Shown here piece after piece: positions 41,628-50,228 of a stretch of 64,000 nt of DNA. Position numbers and translations under genes: made by a program. Source of the stretch: Faecalibacter bovis (GTDB taxonomy: Bacteria > Bacteroidota > Bacteroidia > Flavobacteriales > Weeksellaceae); assembly GCF_017948305.1 (NCBI RefSeq), contig NZ_CP072842.1, forward strand, positions 1,676,001-1,740,000. Reading direction: 5' to 3'. The notes under the pieces are model-generated. The model did not search any database and had not been told where the DNA came from. It saw nothing but the letters and a program-made list of their open reading frames with translations. How positions within the stretch are numbered: the stretch's first letter is position 1; the number at the start of each line of letters is the position of its first letter.

Positions 41628-44414
41628 ATGATACGATTTTTACCTCTTATTACATTGTTCTTAATAACTCAGTTTCTTATAGCGCAAGGAACAGAGAATT
41701 TTAATACTTCCAACCTAACGGATAATTACAGCAATGGAAGTTTTAGTGGTGAAACTGCTGGAACTACAATTGTTTATTCACATTGTCGTAACCAAGGTGA
41801 TTATCCAATCTCAGGTAACGGAATAATGTTAAGGCGCAATGACGCTGATCCATCTTCAAGTTCTGTCGAATTTCATATAGCAAATGGTGTAGGAGATTTT
41901 ATATTCCAATACCGAAAAGCCTTTACAGGACAAAACAATCGAATTTTATCGGTAAGTGTAAATAATGAAGAAGTTTTTTTGTCTCCAATTTTTGGTAACA
42001 GTAGTGGCGAAGATCAAACCATATATACACAAACGATTCCTATTTTTAAACAAGGTAATGTTGTTATAAAGATCGCTTATCCTTCAACTATCGTAAATGG
42101 TAATAGACAAGTGACTATAGATAATGTATCATGGACTGGAGTTTTGCCAAATCCGGAAGCTTTAAATTCACCTTATATTGGAGTTGATAAATTTATATCT
42201 AAATGGAATTATACAGAGAATTTTGATTTATTTGAAATTCATGTTTCTGATTATAAAAATAGATTTCTAACACAAATAGAAAGTTTCGAAAATGGATTAG
42301 ATACATCAGGTTATGAAGAAATGTGGGAAGCAGAATTAATTGGTGGTCGTTGGATTTTAGACAATGTTATTCGTACGACACACCATGTTTCTGGGAATTA
42401 TGGTGCTCAATTACAAGCTGATTATGGGAAATTAAATTCTCCACTATTTTACAAGCCAAAATCCATTTCATTTTATGCTAAAAAAGGTGCAAATGATACA
42501 AGTTTAAAGCTTAGTATGAAAGTGAATCAAGTTGTAACAGATTTGGTTACGTTTTCAGTGACTAATAATGATTTTCAGTTATTTAATTATAATTTTACAA
42601 CAATACCAGACGAAGCAAGTTTTATACTTTCTAATGGAGTTAAAGTTTTGTATTTAGATGATTTAACTATAGAATCTGAAGGGTTTATGAAAGAACCCAT
42701 TTTATCATCTCCATTTATTACAAATTCAGCTGAATTTAATTTACCAATTAATAATTTAGAACCAGATACAAATTATTTCTATAAAATTAGAGCGAAAAAT
42801 GGAGGTGTTTTTTCGGGCTTTTCAAACGAAATAGAATTAACAACCAAAGATGGAGTAGTTTGGACTGGGAATGAATGGATTTATGGTCAGCCTAGTTTTA
42901 ATAAATTAGCTATTTTAAGAGGTAATGGTACACTTTTAAATTCTTTTGAGGCTAAATCTTTACAAGTAGAAAATGATATAGAAATTAAGTCAGAAACAAC
43001 AATTCATTTACAAAATGAGTTCAATAATTATTTTAATCATTCAGTTATATTTAATGAAGGTGCATATCTTCTTCAAGAAAATGATTTGGCTGTAAATTCA
43101 GGTAACGCAACATTCAAAAGAAATGCAACATTCTTTGGGTATGATTCAAAATTTTGGTCTTCGCCGGTTGCAGATCAAAAGATTTTAAAGCAAAATAACG
43201 ATAACGGATTTTATTCCAATCCATCCGCAGTTTATAATTATAACGAAGAAGGTAGAAATTGGTTAAGAACTACAGATACTAATTTTCAGCCAGCTAAAGG
43301 CTATATTATACAAGTTGGTACAAACATACCATTTAATCAAAATGGTAATTTGGAAACGCCTTTTGTAGGTTATTTTAATGGAGTTCCTCATAATGGAGTT
43401 TTTACAATTCCGGTAACAAAAACTACAAATGGTTTAGGAGATAATGGAGTAGGAAATCCTTATGGTTCTCCAATTTCAATGCAAAGTTTTATGACTTCAA
43501 ATTCAGTTGTAAAGGCGTTATATTTTTGGAATGAAGATGCGCATTATATTCCAGGATCAAATCCAGCAAGTTACGAAGGTCAAAAATGGTTCTCATTTAA
43601 TCTGACGGGTTCAAATTTAGATACTCAAGAACATATAGCTCCAGGAGTTGGTTTTATTGCAAGAGTCACGGAATTAAGCGTATTGACTATTAATAATTCA
43701 ATGCGAAGTGATATTAATTTTGATGATATTCAGAGCCGAAATCAAAATGAAAAAGATCGTTTTTGGTTAAGTTTAAATGCCAATAATAATAAAGAAAATC
43801 AAATTTTAATTGGTTATATAGAAGGAGCAACGAATGGAATTGACGAAAGGTATGATGCGAAAAATATTTCAAATAGTAATTCTTTTATTTTATCACATTC
43901 AAATGCCAATGCAATGATCATAGAAGGACGTCAATATCCATTGGATGTTAATGATCAAATTCCATTGTATTTCCGAGCTAAAGATACTGGCGAATACACG
44001 ATTAAATTAGAGAATAAGCAAGGGATTTTTAAAACACAACCAATATATCTGATTGATAACGAATTAAATTTATCCATCAATTTAAGTGAGGAAATTGAAT
44101 ATGTATTCGAATCGGAACAAGGTAATTATCTCGATAGATTTGAAATTAGATATGAACCAAAAGAGAATTTATCAACCATAAATTTAGATGAAACATCAGA
44201 TTTAATAGTTTATAAAGATGATAGCCAAAATAAGGTTATATCATTTGATAAAATTACTAGTTATAAGATTTATAATTATTCAGGTCAATTAATTGCGATT
44301 GAAAAAGTTAATCTGTTAAACAAATTCATTTTAAAAACTCTACAGAAAGGAACTTATTTTTTGAAATTTACTTTAGAAAATGGAAAATTTATTTATAAAA
44401 AAGTAATCTTCTAA
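41628..44414 (+). CDS. T9SS type A protein without a partner gene (928 aa)
   Basis: A signal peptide (MIRFLPLITLFLITQFLIAQ) leads into a beta-sandwich domain (about 22-170), a second jelly-roll-like region (FENGLDTSGYEEMWEAELIG) and a fibronectin-like hinge (LEPDTNYFYKIRAKNGGVFS). The last ~400 residues are highly similar to those of 36726: DSKFWSSPVADQK, NGLGDNGVGNPYGSPIS, NNKENQILIGYIEGATNGID, GRQYPLDVNDQIPLYFRA, DRFEIRYEPKENLS. The end (YKIYNYSGQLIAIEKVNLLN, QKGTYFLKFTLENGKFI) is the type A signal. No small gene follows; a terminator lies 35 bases downstream, so it is the odd one of the four. Confidence 0.85.
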   Translation: MIRFLPLITLFLITQFLIAQGTENFNTSNLTDNYSNGSFSGETAGTTIVYSHCRNQGDYPISGNGIMLRRNDADPSSSSVEFHIANGVGDFIFQYRKAFTGQNNRILSVSVNNEEVFLSPIFGNSSGEDQTIYTQTIPIFKQGNVVIKIAYPSTIVNGNRQVTIDNVSWTGVLPNPEALNSPYIGVDKFISKWNYTENFDLFEIHVSDYKNRFLTQIESFENGLDTSGYEEMWEAELIGGRWILDNVIRTTHHVSGNYGAQLQADYGKLNSPLFYKPKSISFYAKKGANDTSLKLSMKVNQVVTDLVTFSVTNNDFQLFNYNFTTIPDEASFILSNGVKVLYLDDLTIESEGFMKEPILSSPFITNSAEFNLPINNLEPDTNYFYKIRAKNGGVFSGFSNEIELTTKDGVVWTGNEWIYGQPSFNKLAILRGNGTLLNSFEAKSLQVENDIEIKSETTIHLQNEFNNYFNHSVIFNEGAYLLQENDLAVNSGNATFKRNATFFGYDSKFWSSPVADQKILKQNNDNGFYSNPSAVYNYNEEGRNWLRTTDTNFQPAKGYIIQVGTNIPFNQNGNLETPFVGYFNGVPHNGVFTIPVTKTTNGLGDNGVGNPYGSPISMQSFMTSNSVVKALYFWNEDAHYIPGSNPASYEGQKWFSFNLTGSNLDTQEHIAPGVGFIARVTELSVLTINNSMRSDINFDDIQSRNQNEKDRFWLSLNANNNKENQILIGYIEGATNGIDERYDAKNISNSNSFILSHSNANAMIIEGRQYPLDVNDQIPLYFRAKDTGEYTIKLENKQGIFKTQPIYLIDNELNLSINLSEEIEYVFESEQGNYLDRFEIRYEPKENLSTINLDETSDLIVYKDDSQNKVISFDKITSYKIYNYSGQLIAIEKVNLLNKFILKTLQKGTYFLKFTLENGKFIYKKVIF

Positions 44415-44448
44415 CATAAAAATTATATTGCCATTTTATTAATATTTA

Positions 44449-44479
44449 AAGAGCTTCAATACTGAAGCTCTTTTTTTTA
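44449..44479 (+). terminator. Terminator of the 41628 gene
   Basis: AAAGAGCTTCA ATAC TGAAGCTCTTTTTTTT: perfect stem with T-run, 35 bases past the stop. Confidence 0.85.
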
Positions 44480-44906
44480 GCTAATGAAAACCAGAATTTT
44501 ATAACATGAAAAAGTACTATTTTTTTATTGAAGATAAATTTGTATTATATTAAGAATTAGATATTTCGCAAAAAATGAAAACTTTTTTTACGAATTCATA
44601 AATCGGGTTAAACTTCATGATAATATAGATTTTAAACACTTTAATTAGATATAATATTAATTATTAAGAAATTACATATTAAAATATTTTAAAAAAGCAA
44701 AAAATATTAATAATTTCTGTTAAATATTTAATCATTATAAATAATGATGTAACAATTAATTATCCAATTTTAAACGATTAATTTCGGTTAATATTGATTA
44801 TCAATATTATACCGCTTATTAGGTATGTTTTTTTATAACATTTTTTTTTAAGTTTGTTTCCAAATAATTGGAAAGAAATAAAATCTCTATAAAAAATATT
44901 ACGCTT
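44480..44906. other. AT-rich promoter region
   Basis: About 430 bases with no gene. A motif TAAGTTTG at 44849-44856 fits TAnnTTTG and would give a leader of about 45 bases before 44907. Poly-T and short AT tracts dominate the rest. Confidence 0.5.
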
Positions 44907-47900
44907 ATGAAAAAACTTCGACATCTTACAATGAGAATATTCGGTCTCATTTTAATGCTTATATCTACTGTTGTATTTGGTCAACATGTAGCAGATATTT
45001 CTGCTTTTGATGCATATTATAAATTATCAAGTACTGAAGTAATAGATGTTAGCGGAGAATATATTATTGCAAGTTTTGATTCTTCAAAACCTGATGTTAG
45101 CCTAAATTCAGATGGTTCTATAAAAGGAGCCTTGATGAATAGTGAATCTTCAGGTAGATTTGGTTGGGATGGTTTAAATTTTGAAAATGGTAATTTATAT
45201 AAGAGTAATATTAATGGATTAAATGATTTTGTACATGCTGTATATAATAGAAAATCTGTTAGATGGAAATTTATAAAAAATAATTCGAATTTCCGTATTC
45301 AAAATATCTCAAACAATAGATATTTATATACTAGGGATAACTGGGGATCTTATGGGATAAAAGCTGGAGCAACAGAAGAAGATTGGAAAATTACTTCTAA
45401 CAAGATTTATAGTACTAAATTAAATCAAAGACCATTAGTTTATTCTACTAGAGCCGGAGGAACTGATTTTTTTGTGGATAAATATTTATTGTCAGGAAAT
45501 TCTAATGCTAATAGTAATACAGATATTTTTAAAAGATTAACATTAGACAATGTATATTCTCAAGTAGGATATGTTTTAGATAGAAAATTATTTCCAGCAA
45601 AAAATTCTACAGGAGCTAATATTACTTATGAGGTAGTTAAGACTACTAGAAATGGCGTGCAAATAAATGAAACGTTAATAACTGAAATGTCGAGAAATGA
45701 ACAATTTGTTGACTTTAGATACGATGCGGATGGTGTTGTAGAATTAAAAGCAATAGTTGATAGACAAGGACATATACCTAGTTATACCAAAACAATTTTT
45801 ATTACAATAAAAAATGATCAACCTTGTTTTATGGAGGGGTTTGAAAATCAAAGTTTTCAAGGTGGTTATGATAGTAATGTAACATTGTCGAATATAGATT
45901 TTCCTAATTTTCCTAATTTATCAAATGGTAATAATATTTATAAATATTTTTCAGGAATAATTTTAGGTTCTAATGCTAATAAAAAAGCACATATTACTTC
46001 TAGAACGTTATCTGAATTATCAGGAAAAGTTACAGTAGAAATGTTAGTTAAATCAGATGTAGCTGATAAACAGATTAGGATTGGATTTATAAGTAAATCA
46101 AAAGTTTTAGGTAGTACAACTACTATTAGTAACAGTACTTTTTATAATTCTGAAGTTGTAAATTATAAAGTTGACAAAACTATCAATGATTCTGAATATA
46201 CAAAATTATACCACATTTTTGATTTAAAGGAAAGTGGTATTCCTCAAGATTTAGTATTTTATATAGGAACTCATAACAGTGATACTAGAATGTATATTAA
46301 CGAAGTAAAGATTAATTGTTCTAGTTATAATAATACAGACACTACTTGGGATTATGGTTTTTGGAGTCACGGTAAACCAAATAAAAATCGAAATGCTATA
46401 GTGAGACAACAAACAACGGAAAGTTTCGAAGCTAAGGAAATTTTAGTTGAAAGAAGACTTAATTCTAATGATAAACTAAATATTTTAGTTACCAATAATG
46501 ATACTTACACGGCTTATTCTAAACTTACAGTTGATCCTCGCGATGAATTAATCTTTGATAAAGGATCTTATTTGTATCTAGATAGAATATCAGCAGGTGA
46601 AAGTTCAGCAGCTACTGTATCAGGTAATGTAGGTTTTAAATCTAAAATTAATTATTTCAATTATGAATCGAATATATATTCATCTCCCGTAATCGGTCAA
46701 TTAATAAAAGGTAATGGTAACACTTATTTCACTCCTAATGGTACAATTTATAGGTTTGATACAGAATCTTTTTCTTGGAAAAATTATACTGGAAATGTAT
46801 TTGAGGATGGGAAAGGTGTTATGATTCAAAGAACTGGAGCTACAAAATACTACAGTAACTACGATTCGGACAATGATCCAAATACTGTTAATAGACCATT
46901 AAACTTTGAAGGTATTTTTAAAGGAGTGCCTAATCAGCATAAAACTATAAGAGTTAGTTTAACTCCATCTATAAATGAAGGAAGTTATATGATTGGAAAT
47001 CCTTATTCTGCACCAATTTCAATTAAATCGTTTTTATCATATAATACAAATATTGATTTTATTGAAATAATGACAAATGAAAATCCATGGGATTATTCAA
47101 CAGGTAAATATTTGCAACCGAAATACTATACATATTGTAATAGTGAAGGTTGTACTAATTCTAATAATGATACTGATACAGCATTAGATTTAAAATTAGA
47201 CTTAGGTGTAGGCTTTTTAGCAAAAACAAAATCCAATATAGAAAATTTTTATGTGAATTTTAGATATTTAGATATTGTAAAAAGCATTGATAAAAATGAT
47301 TTATTAGAAAATAATAGACAATATAATAAAGAGGGTTTAAAATTTACACTAGGATTAATAGTAGATAATAAAGAAGCTGCTTCATTTTTAATGAGTTTTA
47401 ATCCGAATGCTTCGAATGAATTTGAAGAAGGGATGGATGCAAGAATTTCTAATAAAGAATTTGAATTTTTTAGTTTAAATAATGGCAATAAATATGTTAT
47501 AGAATCAAGATTTTATCCTTTAGATGTTGAAGATTATATTGTTATTAGTTTTAGAACTTCAAAATCAGGTTCACATATAGTTTATTTAAAGAATATTATA
47601 AATTACTTTGATTTAAATCAAAAAATATTTTTAAAAGATAATTATGAAAATAAAATTATTGATTTAACAAATGATATGTTTTATGAATTTAATTCAGAAG
47701 TAGGAGAGTTTACGGATAGGTTTGAGATTATTTTTAAAAATGACTTATTGGAAATTGAGGAATTTAGTAGTAATGAAAAGTTAGTAATTTATGAATCTGA
47801 TAATAATAAATATATTAACTCAAATGATATAATTTCTTCTTATGATATTTTTAATATTCAGGGGGTTAAAATAGATTCTCATACGAATATAAACTCTAAA

Positions 47901-47999
47901 AGTGTCAAAATTATTGATATTCCTAATAAAGGTTTTTATTTATTGAAAATTTATTTACAAAATGGGAAAGTTGTTAATAGAAAAATATTAAATAAATAG
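44907..47999 (+). CDS. T9SS type A protein (1030 aa)
   Basis: I start at the ATG of MKKLRHLTMRIFGLILMLIS; the extra 13 residues upstream come from a TTG and would spoil the signal peptide. N-terminal beta region with NGNLYKSNINGLNDFVHAVY and FRIQNISNNRYLYTRDNWGS (ricin- or discoidin-like repeats), then a jelly-roll-like domain, the shared block (NYESNIYSSPVIGQ, FKGVPNQHKTIRV, MIGNPYSAPISIKSFL, LDLGVGFLAKTKS, IESRFYPLDVEDYIVI, DRFEIIFKN) and a type A tail (SYDIFNIQGVKIDSHTNINS, IPNKGFYLLKIYLQNGKVVN). The small partner gene starts one base after the stop. Confidence 0.85.
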   Translation: MKKLRHLTMRIFGLILMLISTVVFGQHVADISAFDAYYKLSSTEVIDVSGEYIIASFDSSKPDVSLNSDGSIKGALMNSESSGRFGWDGLNFENGNLYKSNINGLNDFVHAVYNRKSVRWKFIKNNSNFRIQNISNNRYLYTRDNWGSYGIKAGATEEDWKITSNKIYSTKLNQRPLVYSTRAGGTDFFVDKYLLSGNSNANSNTDIFKRLTLDNVYSQVGYVLDRKLFPAKNSTGANITYEVVKTTRNGVQINETLITEMSRNEQFVDFRYDADGVVELKAIVDRQGHIPSYTKTIFITIKNDQPCFMEGFENQSFQGGYDSNVTLSNIDFPNFPNLSNGNNIYKYFSGIILGSNANKKAHITSRTLSELSGKVTVEMLVKSDVADKQIRIGFISKSKVLGSTTTISNSTFYNSEVVNYKVDKTINDSEYTKLYHIFDLKESGIPQDLVFYIGTHNSDTRMYINEVKINCSSYNNTDTTWDYGFWSHGKPNKNRNAIVRQQTTESFEAKEILVERRLNSNDKLNILVTNNDTYTAYSKLTVDPRDELIFDKGSYLYLDRISAGESSAATVSGNVGFKSKINYFNYESNIYSSPVIGQLIKGNGNTYFTPNGTIYRFDTESFSWKNYTGNVFEDGKGVMIQRTGATKYYSNYDSDNDPNTVNRPLNFEGIFKGVPNQHKTIRVSLTPSINEGSYMIGNPYSAPISIKSFLSYNTNIDFIEIMTNENPWDYSTGKYLQPKYYTYCNSEGCTNSNNDTDTALDLKLDLGVGFLAKTKSNIENFYVNFRYLDIVKSIDKNDLLENNRQYNKEGLKFTLGLIVDNKEAASFLMSFNPNASNEFEEGMDARISNKEFEFFSLNNGNKYVIESRFYPLDVEDYIVISFRTSKSGSHIVYLKNIINYFDLNQKIFLKDNYENKIIDLTNDMFYEFNSEVGEFTDRFEIIFKNDLLEIEEFSSNEKLVIYESDNNKYINSNDIISSYDIFNIQGVKIDSHTNINSKSVKIIDIPNKGFYLLKIYLQNGKVVNRKILNK

Positions 48000-48000
48000 A

Positions 48001-48267
48001 ATGAGAAATTTAAAACATATTATATTGCTATTATCATTTAGTAGTTATGCGCAATCTTCAGATTCGTATTTTAGTGATAATGATAATGTTTTTAATAATA
48101 AACTGGATGAATTCGAATCTGATCTAGAAAATACTGAAACTAATGGAGGTTATCATCCTGAAGCTCCGGGACCTGTCCCCATCAACGACTACCTACCACT
48201 TTTAGCAGTAGCAGCGGTTGGTTTAGGATTCTATTACAGAAAGGAATTAAATCAAATAACTAAATAA
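48001..48267 (+). CDS. Small PID-CTERM-like membrane partner (88 aa)
   Basis: Signal peptide (MRNLKHIILLLSFSSYAQ), an acidic linker (DSYFSDNDNVFNNKLDEFES), then GPVPINDYLPLLAVAAVGLG as motif and membrane helix, and YYRKELNQITK as basic tail. TAG-A-ATG junction with the T9SS gene. This copy comes nearest to the P-I-N-D form of PID-CTERM tails. Confidence 0.7.
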   Translation: MRNLKHIILLLSFSSYAQSSDSYFSDNDNVFNNKLDEFESDLENTETNGGYHPEAPGPVPINDYLPLLAVAAVGLGFYYRKELNQITK

Positions 48268-48270
48268 CAA

Positions 48271-48300
48271 TAAAGCCTCCCAATTGGGGAGGCTTTATTT
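48271..48300. terminator. Bidirectional terminator
   Basis: AAAGCCTCCC AATT GGGGAGGCTTT is an almost perfect hairpin serving both the small gene and the convergent gene at 48299. Confidence 0.85.
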
Positions 48301-49345
48301 ATTTTAAAGTATTGTATTGATCGATTATATGCAATAAGGACTGTTCTAAAATATCACCCATCGAAGTACAATGTTCAAACTGATTAGATTTATATAATTT
48401 GCTAAAACCAGTTTTTAATTGCTCAATATGTTCTGGAGGTGCTATATAATCTCCTTTCATTACTCTTAAAAGATGTCTGATTCGTTTTTGGCTATTAGAA
48501 ATTCTTTTTACAGTAATTGCTCTAACTTCTTTACGATATTGTTCTATCGAGTTTGGTTTTAGTCTGTTTATTACCAAATCTACCATTGCTTTATTTTCCT
48601 TAAAGTATTGTGGTCGATAAATTTTCAAGTTTCCTTCGTAATTTTGTTGATCAAAATCAATAGGGCGAATCCTATAAAATACTTGGTCAAAATCGTGCAT
48701 CGGAATCACCACATAATTATACGATCGCATATCACCCAAAAGCCCAATAAAACAACGTTCGTTAAATTTTACAAACTCTTTAGCGATTTGATTTTTTTCT
48801 AATTCACCACAATTTTCAAGGTATTTATTGATAAAAATATCTCCAGGAATTCCTAAAATATGTTCTTCAATTAAGGTATCTCCATCTACTAAAAAATTGA
48901 TTCGGTGTGGAGATAAAATTTCTTCCATTTCTAACCCATAAATTCTGGAAGCATCGGCTTTTTTTATGTAATAATTCGTGTAGTTATCATTCAAAATATT
49001 ACGCACTCGTATACGAAATGGTTTTGAGTTTCCGAACGTGCAATAATCAATAGAATCAACTGTTAGATAAGGCAACGAATCTTCGTCACCATCAGAATGC
49101 AGTAAGGTGTAAATTTTATTTAAACTCGCTTCAATTTCTTGATGTTCAAATTCAGAATAGTAAACACCCAGCCAAAACGTATCGTTTCCGTCTTTATCCT
49201 CAATCGAAACATAACCTGTAAAACGTAATAAATCATCATATTGCAAGGACGTTTTTGTTAAACGATGAAATTTATCCAAATACTCGTTTAGTTCATTATT
49301 AATAGGATATATAGGTTTTCTAAACTCAATTTTTACATCTTTCAT
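48299..49345 (-). CDS. Kinase-like conserved protein of unknown function
   Basis: 348 residues, soluble. The segment FIGLLGDMRSYNYVVIPMHD followed by RIRPIDFDQQNYEG resembles the catalytic loop (HGDLxxxN) and the metal-binding DFD of aminoglycoside-kinase-like folds, with Leu in place of the usual His. A basic C-terminal helix bundle (RISNSQKRIRHLLRVMKGDY) completes it. It is conserved in flavobacteria as far as I recall. Enzymatic activity is unproven. It is monocistronic. Confidence 0.45.
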   Translation of the reverse strand: MKDVKIEFRKPIYPINNELNEYLDKFHRLTKTSLQYDDLLRFTGYVSIEDKDGNDTFWLGVYYSEFEHQEIEASLNKIYTLLHSDGDEDSLPYLTVDSIDYCTFGNSKPFRIRVRNILNDNYTNYYIKKADASRIYGLEMEEILSPHRINFLVDGDTLIEEHILGIPGDIFINKYLENCGELEKNQIAKEFVKFNERCFIGLLGDMRSYNYVVIPMHDFDQVFYRIRPIDFDQQNYEGNLKIYRPQYFKENKAMVDLVINRLKPNSIEQYRKEVRAITVKRISNSQKRIRHLLRVMKGDYIAPPEHIEQLKTGFSKLYKSNQFEHCTSMGDILEQSLLHIIDQYNTLK

Positions 49346-49464
49346 TTTACAGTTCTATTTTACGAAGTTAAGCAGTTTAGATGAAATCTTATACAATTTA
49401 GAATTTGCATCTTTATAACGTTACGATAGATGATTGAGGTAGATCTATCGAACTAATTTAAAAT

Positions 49465-49495
49465 AAAAAAACTCAATCTAAATAGATTGAGTTTG
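49465..49495 (-). terminator. Terminator of the 49499 gene
   Basis: AAACTCAATCT AAAT AGATTGAGTTT: perfect hairpin beginning immediately past the stop. Confidence 0.85.
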
Positions 49496-49498
49496 ATA

Positions 49499-49741
49499 TC
49501 ATCTTGTAATTGTTAAATCGAAATTATTAGAATTTACGTCTAATTTATAATTTATCGTCAATTGGAAATCTTGGCCATATTTCGAACAAAATTTATCAAT
49601 ATTTAAGTTACTAGGTAAAGAATTTTGCTCCAATGTCAAGAATAATTTAGTCCAATTTGTATTTTGTTCTAAAATTCGGTTAAATCTTTGTTCCCAATAT
49701 TTAACAAATCTTAGGGTGTTTTCATCTTTAATCTCTTCCAT
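49499..49741 (-). CDS. Small hypothetical protein (80 aa)
   Basis: MEEIKDENTLRFVKYWEQRF, then IDKFCSKYGQDFQLTINYKL. A helix-then-strand pattern with one cysteine and no signal peptide. It has a terminator right behind the stop, which supports it as a real gene. Not recognised. Confidence 0.5.
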   Translation of the reverse strand: MEEIKDENTLRFVKYWEQRFNRILEQNTNWTKLFLTLEQNSLPSNLNIDKFCSKYGQDFQLTINYKLDVNSNNFDLTITR

Positions 49742-49943
49742 GATTATTCAAATAGAACACAAATTTAAGATTTTAAGCTGAAAATGAATTGTTAAATGAT
49801 GTATAATTAAACAATATATGGTGCTTTAATTGATTATTTTATTGAAAATCAGTAATTTAATACATTGAATTATTTTTGAATTAGCATTAATTACTGGTGT
49901 AGTATTTTTAAACAATATACATATAACCAAAATCTAAATACAA

Positions 49944-50147
49944 ATGGAGGAACATTTATATTCAAACGGAGAAATCACGATCGTTTGGAAGCCAAAATTA
50001 TGCGAACATGCTGCAGTTTGTGTAAAATTATTACCGAAAGTTTATAATCCTAAAGCAAGACCTTGGATACAACCAGAAAATGCTACTTCTGAGGAATTGA
50101 GAAATCAAGTGTCCAAATGTCCATCAGGTGCTTTATCAATTAAATAA
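49944..50147 (+). CDS. Small (4Fe-4S) mono-cluster protein, YjdI-like
   Basis: 67 residues: LYSNGEITIVWKPKLCEHAA, VCVKLLP, ending CPSGALSIK. The cysteine pattern (C-x5-C ... CPSGAL) fits the iron-sulfur mono-cluster family related to YjdI. It is cytoplasmic and its partner is unknown. Monocistronic; the next gene is an unrelated ABC-F protein. Confidence 0.8.
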   Translation: MEEHLYSNGEITIVWKPKLCEHAAVCVKLLPKVYNPKARPWIQPENATSEELRNQVSKCPSGALSIK

Positions 50148-50228
50148 AACGTTTATAACTCTTTCATTGATTTGAAAGAGTTTTTTCTTTCTATTCAATT
50201 ATCTTTGCATCACTTATTTTTAGAATAT

